Assembly: GCF_002207865.1 (NCBI RefSeq)
Contig: NZ_BDQM01000041.1
Span: forward strand, 1-33,564
Length of the DNA stretch: 33,564 nucleotides
Reading direction: 5' to 3'
Origin: Colwellia marinimaniae
GTDB lineage: Bacteria; Pseudomonadota; Gammaproteobacteria; Enterobacterales; Alteromonadaceae
Shown here: positions 1 to 8,446 of the stretch, one piece after another
How the letters are laid out: each line of letters starts with the position of its first letter
Numbering within the stretch: position 1 is the stretch's first letter
The notes under the pieces: generated by a model
The model's input: only the letters and a program-made list of their open reading frames with translations
Databases searched by the model: none
Told to the model about the DNA's origin: nothing
Translations under genes and position numbers: made by a program

Positions 1-33
1 TGACATTGCTCTAGCACTAGGAGGGTTAAAGGC

Positions 34-1260
34 ATGCGCGGATGCACAATTCAGATAAAGAAATGGGGATCCCTCAGCTATGGCGTGGTTAATGACAGTT
101 CTTTATATGGAAGTAGTGCCACCTCAGATGCCAGTGCAAGTCGTAATATTGGCTCAGTCTTTGCGGAAGTGATTTTGCCATTACTTGACAGTGGTGATCA
201 GTATGCAGAAGTGCAACTTGCCGCACGTTATGAAAACTTCTCCGATGCTGGCGATGCCTTAAAGCCTAAAGTTGCTTTCTTCTATAAACCGACCAACTGG
301 CTTAGTTTACGCGCCTCTTATGCCGGTGGTTTTAAAGTACCGGGTTTACAGCAAAGTGCTGATAATAGCAGTATGCCACGTCGTAGTAGTAAATATGATC
401 CGGTACTTGATGATAGTTATGCCATTATTGACAACCGTCTAGGTAATTCAAATCTTGAGTCAGAAGACAGTGTGAATACTTCTTTTGGTATCATCTTTGA
501 ACCGACAGACAACTTAACCTTCACCATAGACGCTTGGAATATTGAGCAAGAAAACCTAGTTTTCCTAACACCTTATGACACAGTAATTGCCTATGATTAT
601 ATCCTACAACAACAAGGCTCAAGTGAGCCTACGGTAATTCGTGGTACTGATGGTACAGTTAGCGAAGTACGAAACAAATATAAAAATGCTTCCAAGCAAG
701 AGCTGGCGGGTATTGATTTTGGCATAGTATATGATTTTGAAACAGCCATTGGTGACTTTGAATTTAACGTTAATGCTGCGTATTTATCTAAGTATGAGGT
801 TTCTGTTGATGAAATTTCAGCCAAGGTACTTGCCGCACAAGAAGATTTAGCAACATACCCTAACCTTGAGAAGGTCACAGTTAAAGGGGTAGGCGATCAA
901 ATCTTACAAGATGGTAGCCCAGAATGGCGCGCTAAAAGCTCACTCAACTGGCGATTTAATGGTTGGGGCGCAGGTGTTAGTCTAAATTATGTTAGTGAAT
1001 TTATTGATACCAGCACGGACGTAAAAATTGATGATGAAAAAGTGTTTTTACCTATAGATAGCTTCACTACTATTGATGTGTATGGCTCTTATAGATTCTC
1101 AGAAGGTACTATGTTAGAGGGTTCGTATGTAAGAATAGGCGTTCGAAATATCGGTGATGAAGAGCCGCCAGTAGCCGATAATTACTGGCATGGTTACTCG
1201 GGTGATTATCATTCAAACCGTGGTCGTTACTTGTACATGAATCTGAGCAAAACTTTTTAG
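34..1260 (+). CDS. TonB-dependent receptor, C-terminal part (5' truncated)
   Basis: This is the C-terminal beta-barrel half of an outer-membrane TonB-dependent receptor, which imports a siderophore, oligosaccharide or peptide using energy from TonB. The protein shows alternating barrel strands (FAEVILPLL, AARYENFS, KPKVAFFYKPTNWLSLRASY), the strand-turn pattern SLRASYAGGFKVPGL, and a terminal phenylalanine (NLSKTF) as expected for Bam-dependent outer-membrane proteins. About 400 residues are present, whereas such receptors are usually 700-1000; the plug domain and TonB box are absent. Convincing receptor sequence begins near position 75. A stop codon lies in the same frame at 1-3, so the gene is not simply continuous with an upstream part; a rearrangement, chimeric join or contig end is likely. 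The ATG at 34 is therefore probably not a true start. Substrate unknown; the following peptidase genes suggest peptides. Confidence 0.85.
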   Translation: MRGCTIQIKKWGSLSYGVVNDSSLYGSSATSDASASRNIGSVFAEVILPLLDSGDQYAEVQLAARYENFSDAGDALKPKVAFFYKPTNWLSLRASYAGGFKVPGLQQSADNSSMPRRSSKYDPVLDDSYAIIDNRLGNSNLESEDSVNTSFGIIFEPTDNLTFTIDAWNIEQENLVFLTPYDTVIAYDYILQQQGSSEPTVIRGTDGTVSEVRNKYKNASKQELAGIDFGIVYDFETAIGDFEFNVNAAYLSKYEVSVDEISAKVLAAQEDLATYPNLEKVTVKGVGDQILQDGSPEWRAKSSLNWRFNGWGAGVSLNYVSEFIDTSTDVKIDDEKVFLPIDSFTTIDVYGSYRFSEGTMLEGSYVRIGVRNIGDEEPPVADNYWHGYSGDYHSNRGRYLYMNLSKTF

Positions 1261-1351
1261 TCGAGCCATATTAATTTTAGCCTTTATTCATTATAAGTAA
1301 ACGATAAACGTTATGGCTCGGTTAGTTAATACTAGTCGAGCCATATTAATT
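1258..1351. repeat. Three-part repeat with competing hairpins
   Basis: A 19-bp direct repeat (TAGTCGAGCCATATTAATT) occurs at 1258-1276 and 1333-1351; its first copy begins with the receptor stop codon. Between them, TATGGCTCG at 1312-1320 is the exact reverse complement of CGAGCCATA in both copies (1262-1270 and 1337-1345). The middle segment can pair with either flank, giving two mutually exclusive 9-bp stems with loops of 41 and 16 nt. It sits between the receptor and the M14 peptidase gene and could act as a terminator or attenuator, but no T-run follows either stem. Confidence 0.7.
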
Positions 1352-1375
1352 CAAAGCAACTAACAATTAGAAAAT

Positions 1376-2668
1376 ATGATGAAATTATTGAAAACTTCTT
1401 CGTTGTTATTACCCCTATTCTTGTTTTCTTGTACTACTGCTCATGTTATTGAAAAAGAAAGCCCGTCTGTTGTTGCTAACACGACAACAGAGCAACTAAC
1501 CGCTAGTGTCATAAGCTCGGCTGATGAAACCTCACTTACTAGCGCAATTAAACCCGTTAAGCTAACGAGTATAACGAATCAATCTTGCGCTATTGGTAAG
1601 GTCAGGTTAACCGCTAACTTTGCCGCGGGCCGTATGGACGAATGTAAGCGCGTTGCTGAAAATGAATTCGACATTATTTTAGTCCCTGAAAATACCCCGA
1701 TAAATTCAAGCCCTTGGTATGCTTTTAAAATACAGGCTGAGCAAAACACTGACATTAAAATCACCATGAGAGTTCGTGGTGATAATCATAGGTATCCGCC
1801 AAAAATCAGTCGTGATGGTAAAACCTGGCAACTGCAAAAATATAAGATAAAAGGTAAGCGCTTAATTATGAAGGTGACAGCATCGCCTAAGCCGATTATT
1901 ATTGCTGCCCAAGAAATCATTAATAATCAATATTATGTAGATTGGGCTAAGAAATTAACCGATGAAAATAGCTTTACCCACAGTGTCTTAGGGCTATCAA
2001 CACAAGGGCGGCCTATCTATAAAATTGAAAGCAGAAATCCCCAGACTAATGAATGGGTGATTATTCTAGGCCGACAACATCCGCCAGAAGTTACCGGTGC
2101 TTTGGCACTATTTCCTTTTGTAGAAACACTGCTATCAAGTAGCGAACTCAGTAATTATTTTCTAAGAAAGTACAATGTTTTAGTTATCCCAAACATAAAC
2201 CCAGATGGCGTTGATGCGGGAAATTGGCGTAGTAATGCCAATGGTTTAGATTTAAACCGCGACTGGGTAGATTTCACACAAGTTGAAACAAGATTAATTA
2301 ATGACTATTTACAGCATTTGGTTGCTCAAGGACAAAAAATAAAGTTTGCGATAGATTTTCACTCCACCAAAAGTGATATCTTTTATACCATGCCAGTTGA
2401 TTACGGTATTGAAAAGGCTTATTTTGTCAGACATTGGTTAGCTGAACTCGACCGTCAAATGCCTAATTTTAACGTGGTACTAAGACCCGGTAATAATCCT
2501 GATTTAGGTGTGTCTAAACAGTATTTCTCTGATAAGTTTGGTATTCATGCCATTACCTATGAAATGGGTGATAATACCGATCGTACTAAGATAAAACTTA
2601 TTGCTTTTAAATCAGCTAACATACTGATGATTAATATGTTATCAGACGTTGACCATGACAAACAATAG
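1376..2668 (+). CDS. M14-family zinc carboxypeptidase, predicted lipoprotein
   Basis: Predicted metallocarboxypeptidase anchored in the cell envelope. Residues 1-19 form a lipoprotein signal with lipobox LFSC and lipidated Cys19. After a linker, residues about 70-175 resemble the beta-sandwich domain found before the catalytic domain in some M14 enzymes. The catalytic domain carries the zinc ligands HPPE near 234-237 and the third ligand in DFHS near 327, the NPDG and GLDLNRDW substrate-site motifs near 275-297, and the catalytic glutamate in YEMGD near 394. All key residues are present, so the enzyme should be active. Two ATG codons (1376 and 1379) are adjacent and neither has a strong ribosome site. 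Only 8 bases separate it from the next gene, so the two are probably cotranscribed, and both likely act on peptides brought in near the upstream receptor. Confidence 0.9.
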   Translation: MMKLLKTSSLLLPLFLFSCTTAHVIEKESPSVVANTTTEQLTASVISSADETSLTSAIKPVKLTSITNQSCAIGKVRLTANFAAGRMDECKRVAENEFDIILVPENTPINSSPWYAFKIQAEQNTDIKITMRVRGDNHRYPPKISRDGKTWQLQKYKIKGKRLIMKVTASPKPIIIAAQEIINNQYYVDWAKKLTDENSFTHSVLGLSTQGRPIYKIESRNPQTNEWVIILGRQHPPEVTGALALFPFVETLLSSSELSNYFLRKYNVLVIPNINPDGVDAGNWRSNANGLDLNRDWVDFTQVETRLINDYLQHLVAQGQKIKFAIDFHSTKSDIFYTMPVDYGIEKAYFVRHWLAELDRQMPNFNVVLRPGNNPDLGVSKQYFSDKFGIHAITYEMGDNTDRTKIKLIAFKSANILMINMLSDVDHDKQ

Positions 2669-2676
2669 GACCTTTT

Positions 2677-4323
2677 ATGAGTATATTTGATGTGAAATTT
2701 CTGGCTATGAAAGTGATAGCTGAAAAGTCACTTAATAAAAAAACCATCGTTATAGCGCTCGCTTTAGCGTTATTAACGGCTTGCTTTGATGAAGGTAAAG
2801 TGGAAAATAATGGGCAAAGTGCAATACAAACTACGTTTGCGAGTAAGGTTGATTTATTAATCATTAACGGCACGGTTTACACCGGTGACAGTAGCCAAGC
2901 ACAGCAACTAGATATTGCCATTTGCCAGAAAATTATTTGCGGCTTATATCCTAGTGGTGAGCACAGTATTAAGGCGATAAAAACAATTGATGCCAAAGGC
3001 AAAATTGTTAGTCCTGGCTTTATTGACCCACATACCCATTCTTTGAGTGAGTTATTAAGTAAAGATAAAAACCACAATTTAAATTACTTAACCCAAGGTG
3101 TCACCACAGTAATTAATGGCAATGACGGCGGTGGCCCCGTTGATATTGCGGCCATGGCAGACAAATTAACAGCCAATGGCATAGGCACTAATACCGCGTT
3201 ATTAGTGGGGCACGGCAGTTTAAGAGAGCAAGTGATGGGTAGAGCCGAGCGTTATGCGACGTCTGCAGAACTCAAGGAAATGTCGGCACTATTAACAACG
3301 GCAATGCAAGCCGGCGCTATTGGCTTATCAACGGGTTTATACTATGTGCCCGGCAGTTATGCCAATACTGATGAAGTGATCAGCTTAGCAAAAATTGCCA
3401 GTCACTATGGCGGTATTTATGACACCCATTTACGTGATGAAAGTACCTTTAATATAGGTTTTACTGCCGCGTTAGCTGAAGCCATTAATATTGCCGACAA
3501 GGCCGATATTCACCTGCATTTAGCGCATATAAAAGCACTAGGCGTTGATGTTTGGGGGCAAAGTGAGCAGGCAATAGCAATAATTACTCAAGCGCAAAAA
3601 AATGGTACTTCGATATCTGCGGATCAATATCCCTGGTTAGCATCAGGGACCAAGCTGCGTAGTGCGGTTATGCCTAAATGGGTGATGGCAGATTCTAAAC
3701 AAGCTTTTCATCAACGCTTAAAACAAGTGGATTTAGCTGAAAAGCTAGGCCAAGAGATCACTGAAAATATTCGCCGCAGAGGTGGCCCTGATTCGCTTTA
3801 TATAACCGAGTTTACCGATAAAACCTTAGTAGGTTTGAATTTATTGCAAGTCGCAGAGCTGAAAAATTTGCCGATTGTTGCTACCGCTATTGCGTTAGTG
3901 CTAGAAGGGGAGGTTAGAGTGGCATCCTTTAATATGTCTCCACAAGATGTTGAACGGTTTATGGTGCAACCTTGGGTGGTTACTTCCTCAGATGGCACTA
4001 ACGGTCATCCGAGAAAATACGCCAGTTTCCCTAAAAAATACCAAACCTATGTGGTCGATAAAAAGTTACTCACTATGGCCGAGTTTATCAATAGAAGTTC
4101 CTCGAAAACGGCAAAAATTCTGGGCCTTAGTGACCGTGGTAAGTTAAAAGTAGGTTATAAGGCCGATGTCATTGTTTTTGATCAACAAGCCTTTGCTCCT
4201 AAGGCAACCTTTAGCCAGTGGAATAATTATTCGGTAGGCGTAGAGCAGGTGATTGTTAACGGTACTCTGGTGATAGAAAATTCACAGTATCAAGATATTC
4301 TAGCCGGAGAATTTATACAGTAA
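2677..4323 (+). CDS. N-acyl-D-amino-acid deacylase (D-aminoacylase family amidohydrolase)
   Basis: Amidohydrolase-superfamily enzyme predicted to hydrolyse N-acyl-D-amino acids, or related D-residue peptides, in the periplasm. The start at 2677 is preceded by AGGA overlapping the previous stop; a second ATG at 2707 would give a more usual signal peptide. Either start leads into lipobox LTAC with Cys36. Seen in order: the small beta-domain start (LLIINGTVYTGD), metal-binding PHTH near 117-120, THL near 250 and LHLAH near 279, ADQYPW, the catalytic-region motif SSDGTNGHP near 437-445, and the late LKVGYKADVIVFD strand typical of the family. At the position where D-aminoacylases carry a metal-bridging Cys (NC), this protein reads NGND. 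At 548 residues it is slightly longer than usual because of the lipoprotein leader. It follows the M14 gene by 8 bases. Confidence 0.88.
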   Translation: MSIFDVKFLAMKVIAEKSLNKKTIVIALALALLTACFDEGKVENNGQSAIQTTFASKVDLLIINGTVYTGDSSQAQQLDIAICQKIICGLYPSGEHSIKAIKTIDAKGKIVSPGFIDPHTHSLSELLSKDKNHNLNYLTQGVTTVINGNDGGGPVDIAAMADKLTANGIGTNTALLVGHGSLREQVMGRAERYATSAELKEMSALLTTAMQAGAIGLSTGLYYVPGSYANTDEVISLAKIASHYGGIYDTHLRDESTFNIGFTAALAEAINIADKADIHLHLAHIKALGVDVWGQSEQAIAIITQAQKNGTSISADQYPWLASGTKLRSAVMPKWVMADSKQAFHQRLKQVDLAEKLGQEITENIRRRGGPDSLYITEFTDKTLVGLNLLQVAELKNLPIVATAIALVLEGEVRVASFNMSPQDVERFMVQPWVVTSSDGTNGHPRKYASFPKKYQTYVVDKKLLTMAEFINRSSSKTAKILGLSDRGKLKVGYKADVIVFDQQAFAPKATFSQWNNYSVGVEQVIVNGTLVIENSQYQDILAGEFIQ

Positions 4324-4410
4324 ACTCAACTTGCTTTAGTTAAGCTGCGGCTACGCATAATTTATAAACGGTTTGAACTAATATAGGTAATACTCTATCT
4401 GTTGGTTTAT

Positions 4411-4579
4411 GGCTATGTTGTAGTTAGGTGTTGGTAATGCCGTACCCCTTTGATTTACAGTGAGTGTTGGGTGATGTGATAAAAGCGAGCTTCACAAGCA
4501 TGGATGCTTGTGCAGAGCCCCATGGATGGGTTTATGCGTATCGCTTGTTTACTCACCCACACTAAACTACAACAGAGCC
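4411..4579. mobile_element. MITE-like element, copy 1, with 8-bp target duplication
   Basis: A 169-bp non-coding element. Its left end (4411-4434) and the reverse complement of its right end (4556-4579) match at 20 of 24 positions, sharing TGTTGTAGTT. It is flanked by a perfect 8-bp direct repeat TGGTTTAT at 4403-4410 and 4580-4587, as expected of a target-site duplication. The centre has a perfect stem of CACAAGCAT (4493-4501) and ATGCTTGTG (4504-4512) around a GG loop. No transposase is encoded, so a MITE mobilised in trans is the best explanation. A second, diverged copy lies at 17733-17948. The rest of the 4324-4685 intergenic stretch holds nothing I can identify. Confidence 0.85.
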
Positions 4580-4685
4580 TGGTTTATACAGCTAATTTTG
4601 TTGCGAAAATCAGCCATGAAACCGGTGAAATAATTCGATGGTAATATTGTCTATCTGCAGCGATTTTATTCTTGCTTATATGAGT

Positions 4686-6572
4686 TTATTTGAGTTCATT
4701 GGCCTTTCGGTAGTGACCTTGATAGTCAAAAATTCTGTTTTTAATACGCCAGTAATATTTCTGTTTTCTGGCAATGACAAAGTCCGGACAAGGCAATACG
4801 TTAGCTAGCTGCAATGCTTGTTGCAGGTTGCCCACTTCAAATGATTCAGTTGAGCCCAGTTGCACACCAATTTTAACACTAAGGCGTTTAGCAAAAATAT
4901 CATTGAAGGCTTTAACTTGATTAGGTTTAGAAAAATCAAACGATTCATTGAGTTCAGCCCCTTCTTCATCATGGTAAGTGATTTTTAACTTGCCAGCACC
5001 CTTATCAGCTCCTTTGTCAGAGACCTCATCTAAACTCATTCCAGAACAGCGAATAATTTTTGCATCCTTAAGTTGCAGGGCCTTTTTTAACATGTCATCG
5101 GGGTCAACTAATACCTCGAAGCACTGCAAACAGGTTCGAGCAGCAATATCATTTTCACCCCCACAGTGCGGGCACTCTTTAAAGACAAAGCGATAGTCAC
5201 ATTGACGCTCTTTTGCTTGCTCTTCACTGGGTTCAGCTACGAGCCCTTGGCATCGTCGGCCGTAATGCTCAACTAAATAACCGTCATCATCACAGGTGCC
5301 CCAAAATATATTGGGAAATTCACAACTTGGGCAAACGACTTGTACCGGCTGGCTGTTACTATTCGGTTTTTTTTCACCCACTTCGGGGTGATAGAGATCA
5401 AAATCATTGCCGGTATAGTCAATTACCAAGCAATCTTTTTTGTTTTCACTCAAACGCAGGCCACGACCGATTATTTGCTGATAGAGACTAACCGATTGTG
5501 TTGGCCGTAATATTGCGATCATATCGACATGGGGCGCATCAAAGCCAGTGGTTAATACCGAAACATTAACCAGGTATTTAATCTCTTTTCGTTTGAATGC
5601 CTTAATTAAATTATCGCGCTCAGTGCTGTCGGTGGCGCCGGTAATTAAGGCACTCAGTGTCGCGGGTAAGTAACTAAAAATTTCTTTGGCATGTTCAACC
5701 GTGGCCGCAAATATCATAATGCCTTGACGTTCATGCCCTAACTCAATGACCTGTTCAATAATGCCTTGAGTCACCCGGTGATTTTTATGTAAGAGATGAT
5801 TCATATCCGTAGAACTATATTCGCCCGAGGCGTTTTCTCTAAGACTACTAAAGTCATAGTGCTCTATGGTGGCATCTACTAAGTTGGGTTCGGTTAAATA
5901 CTTGCGTTTAATTAAGTAGCGCAGCGGTAGTTCATAAATACAGCGATCAAAAGGCCGTTTTTGTTCACTACGGATGAAGCCGCGATAATGCTTTTGATAA
6001 ATCCAGCCCATGCCTAAACGATAAGGGGTTGCGGTTAAACCCAATAATTTCACCTCGGGATTAACCTGCATCAATTTCTCAATGATTTGTTGATACTGGT
6101 TAGTGCTTGACTCATCCTTTAACTCATCTTTTGACTTGTCTTTCAATTCGGCTTTTGATGTGCCTTTTAATTCGTCTTTTGATGTGTCAGGGCTGGCCAG
6201 ATTAACCCGGTGACATTCGTCAATAATAATTAATGAATAGGGCTCACTGAAATCATGTAGATTTCGGGCGGCCGATTGTATGCTGGCGAAGGTGACTTGG
6301 TGTTGAGTTTCTTTGAGTTTTAAACCCGCTGAATAAATACCTGCAGTTACCCCATATGTTTCGTATTTTTGATGATTCTGCTCTACCAATTCTTTAACGT
6401 GGGTCAGCACCAGTATTTTTCGTTTTGCTAAGCGAGCAAGCTCGGCGATCACTAAACTTTTACCTGAGCCCGTAGGTAAAACAATTACTGCAGATTCATT
6501 GGTTTTTCGGAAGTGTTTGAGCACCGCAGCAACGGCTTCTTGTTGGTAATCTCTAAGTTGAAAAACTGCCAC
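4686..6572 (-). CDS. radD: RadD-type DNA helicase/ATPase (YejH family)
   Basis: Superfamily 2 helicase-like DNA-repair ATPase. In Escherichia coli, RadD acts with RecA and single-strand-binding protein in double-strand break repair. Numbering from the GTG at 6572: Walker A LPTGSGKS near 32-39, DECH box near 118-121, TATPYR near 180-185, TGFDAPHVD, and the arginine-finger motif QIIGRGLR, followed by a C-terminal cysteine-rich part with CPSC, CDDD, CPHC and LQC pairs (zinc binding). The ending (FDYQGHYRKANEL) matches the RadD ending I recall. The GTG at 6572 is chosen because known RadD proteins begin a few residues before the LRDYQQEA motif; a TTG at 6629 would add 19 unlike residues. An Asp/Glu/Lys/Ser tandem repeat (residues about 130-156) is inserted just after the DECH box. 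About 628 residues against roughly 586 in E. coli. Confidence 0.93.
   Translation of the reverse strand: MAVFQLRDYQQEAVAAVLKHFRKTNESAVIVLPTGSGKSLVIAELARLAKRKILVLTHVKELVEQNHQKYETYGVTAGIYSAGLKLKETQHQVTFASIQSAARNLHDFSEPYSLIIIDECHRVNLASPDTSKDELKGTSKAELKDKSKDELKDESSTNQYQQIIEKLMQVNPEVKLLGLTATPYRLGMGWIYQKHYRGFIRSEQKRPFDRCIYELPLRYLIKRKYLTEPNLVDATIEHYDFSSLRENASGEYSSTDMNHLLHKNHRVTQGIIEQVIELGHERQGIMIFAATVEHAKEIFSYLPATLSALITGATDSTERDNLIKAFKRKEIKYLVNVSVLTTGFDAPHVDMIAILRPTQSVSLYQQIIGRGLRLSENKKDCLVIDYTGNDFDLYHPEVGEKKPNSNSQPVQVVCPSCEFPNIFWGTCDDDGYLVEHYGRRCQGLVAEPSEEQAKERQCDYRFVFKECPHCGGENDIAARTCLQCFEVLVDPDDMLKKALQLKDAKIIRCSGMSLDEVSDKGADKGAGKLKITYHDEEGAELNESFDFSKPNQVKAFNDIFAKRLSVKIGVQLGSTESFEVGNLQQALQLANVLPCPDFVIARKQKYYWRIKNRIFDYQGHYRKANELK
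6109..6180 (-). repeat. In-frame 24-bp tandem repeat inside radD
   Basis: Three consecutive 24-bp units (6109-6132, 6133-6156, 6157-6180) plus a partial fourth (GATGTGTC from 6181). Each encodes eight residues of the form K[DA]ELK[DG]xS. The units differ at several bases, so this is an older expansion rather than an assembly artefact. Confidence 0.85.
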
Positions 6573-7018
6573 GCAGTGGTGCTGCCTTATCGTGATGGAA
6601 AGTCGCCATAATAGCAAAAGAGTGGCCAAGTCTAAAACTTAAAGCAACTTTTATTCTTCATTAGTTTGCAGCTGGCTAATTTATAGGAAGAATAAAAAGG
6701 GAGAGTATTGTATTTTTTCAGACGATTTATCTAGGTATACTTAGACATTGCTTTATAAACTATTCATTAATTGTTCGTTAATCTTTCTAGCCAACCAACC
6801 AACCAACCATGCAGCCAGCCCAATAAGTCCTATACGGAAAGAACGAGCCAATATCCAATATTAACAAAATGACTTAATTTATTTTTAGGTGAGTTGTTAG
6901 CCCAAGTATGCTTTAAGGATGGATCTTCGCTGGCAGATATATCGAAGGTGAAGACCCGCCGGATGATTATAAATAGGCTGTTACTCATCCAGTTATATGT
7001 TCAGCTCTCGTCGTAGCT
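6573..7018. other. Intergenic region upstream of radD
   Basis: No gene is supported here. It contains a short (CCAA)4CC microsatellite at 6791-6808 and a weak stem around 6920-6950 (ATCTTCG with CGAAGGT) reminiscent of the ATCTTCGA stem in the repeat at 30202-30226. The radD promoter should lie here, but I cannot place it. Confidence 0.5.
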
Positions 7019-7231
7019 TTAGTTATAACCTAGTACATAGCTATAATTGCATTCATCAAAATCAAAGTATCTCATTAAGGGAGCACTTTCTTGGTTATCG
7101 TTACTCGCCATTGATTGCTTATTACTTGCTAAGTTAGTCGCAGAAATTTTTGCTGAGCTAGTCGCCAAGCTAGCTACTGGCTTATTGTTGTTATTGGTCT
7201 GTTGCTCTTGAGCATCGTCGGTATTAGCCAT
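7019..7231 (-). CDS. Small Asn/Ser/Ala-rich protein of unknown function
   Basis: A 70-residue ORF that I do not recognise. The start at 7231 is preferred over the ATG at 7264 because AAGGTG lies six bases before it (on the minus strand). The first 50 or so residues are polar and low-complexity (TNNNN, SATNLASNKQS), followed by a distinct ending rich in aromatic residues and Asp with one Cys: MRYFDFDECNYSYVLGYN. There is no signal peptide or membrane segment. It lies on the same strand as the LysR gene, 153 bases downstream of it. The contrast between a disordered leader and a compact C-terminus is compatible with a peptide precursor or a small tail-binding protein, but no modification enzyme is nearby. 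It could also be a chance ORF. Confidence 0.45.
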   Translation of the reverse strand: MANTDDAQEQQTNNNNKPVASLATSSAKISATNLASNKQSMASNDNQESAPLMRYFDFDECNYSYVLGYN

Positions 7232-7384
7232 AATCATCACCTTGTTATAATCGTTATTAATCATCTTGGCTTACCATAATGTAATTTTTTTTAAAAAAAT
7301 GAAAAGACTTAAGTTTTGTTCACCCATAAATAAAGGTTATGGCCTGATAGACACAGTATTTTCAAGGTATAGCATGGGCGTGAG

Positions 7385-8311
7385 TTAATTCACTTGAAAT
7401 ACTTTTTTGAAAATATCGCAAAGTAAATTCACCTTGTTAACTTCCCGGGGTGATCTTTTTGTCACCAAGGACAAGTTAAATTGATAGGTATGACTACTGG
7501 GTTTAATGATACGAATTTGACCTTGGTTTAATTCTTCTTGAATATAGCTTTGTGGCATATAGCCAAGATAACGGCCGGATAAGATCATGGCTTTACGGGT
7601 ATCAAACTGATATGACTTAGCCGATAAATTTAGCTTCATTAACTGCGCTTTACCTTCACTGTCTATATCTATACCAGGATGAATGGCCGCGACTTCGGCT
7701 AAGGCTTGCTCTGAAATGGCACTATCAACTTGACTAAAAAAGGGGTGTTCTTTCGCGCAACATAAGTAAATAGGCTCGTTTGACAGGGCAGTATAACTTA
7801 AGCCCTCTATCTGCTGATAACTTGGAAATAAACCGATATGGGCTTTATCTTTTAATAATTGCTTTTCAATGGTGGCAATAGCATCACCGTCTAAAACAAT
7901 ATGTAAGTTGGGTGAGTCATCGTGCAGTTGTTGAATAACTTGCGCCAGTTTCTGCTGCTTAAACGAGTCTAGTTGATCGGCGCATAAAATTACTAATTCA
8001 CCACTCAGTTCTTTGCCCAAGGTACCGACCAGTAAGGAAAAGTCATTGAGCGAATCAAATAACTCTATTACCGCTCGGTAAACCGCTTGGCCGTCTTCGG
8101 TTAACGAAAAACCGCCTCGACCACGACGACATAGCGTTAACTTCATCCGTGTTTCTAAGTTAGACATATGCACACTGATGGTTGAGCGGGTAATGCCTAA
8201 TGCTAATTCTGCGGCAGCAAAACCACCGTATTCAACCACTGAGCTGAAAATTCGCAATAAACGTAAGTCATACTCAGTAACTGGCTTGGGGATGATCGAG
8301 GTTTTTTTCAT
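7385..8311 (-). CDS. LysR-family transcriptional regulator
   Basis: LysR-type regulator of 308 residues, the usual family length. The N-terminal winged helix-turn-helix spans about residues 14-75 (DLRLLRIFSSVVEYGGFAAA, then GITRSTISVHMSNLE and LCRRGRGGFSLTEDG); residues about 100-305 form the two-lobed effector domain. It is transcribed away from gabD, and the 135-bp gap holds a palindromic operator at 8330-8347. The arrangement suggests control of the gabD-gabT pair, with GABA or succinate semialdehyde as a plausible effector; this is inference from position. The protein starts at an ATG followed by KKTSIIPKP. Confidence 0.92.
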   Translation of the reverse strand: MKKTSIIPKPVTEYDLRLLRIFSSVVEYGGFAAAELALGITRSTISVHMSNLETRMKLTLCRRGRGGFSLTEDGQAVYRAVIELFDSLNDFSLLVGTLGKELSGELVILCADQLDSFKQQKLAQVIQQLHDDSPNLHIVLDGDAIATIEKQLLKDKAHIGLFPSYQQIEGLSYTALSNEPIYLCCAKEHPFFSQVDSAISEQALAEVAAIHPGIDIDSEGKAQLMKLNLSAKSYQFDTRKAMILSGRYLGYMPQSYIQEELNQGQIRIIKPSSHTYQFNLSLVTKRSPREVNKVNLLCDIFKKVFQVN

Positions 8312-8329
8312 AAATAATTTTCTTTATAA

Positions 8330-8347
8330 GTTTGGTCTAGTCCAAAC
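8330..8347. promoter_or_regulatory. Probable LysR operator between lysR and gabD
   Basis: GTTTGGTCTAGTCCAAAC: perfect 6-bp half-sites GTTTGG and CCAAAC around a CTAG core. It contains T-N11-A spacing typical of LysR boxes. It lies 19 bases before the regulator start and 100 bases before gabD, in the shared divergent promoter region. Confidence 0.7.
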
Positions 8348-8446
8348 AATAGGTTTAATGTTTTATATTTAACCTGAGTTTGTTATGGGTTTCAATAGGG
8401 ACATAGAGAAAAGAGCAAAACACAGACAATTATGAAGGAGTAGGTT

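Noticed and set aside
6791..6808. (CCAA)n microsatellite as a phase-variation tract
   Set aside because: It lies in an intergenic gap more than 200 bases from any start codon, so no switching role is indicated.
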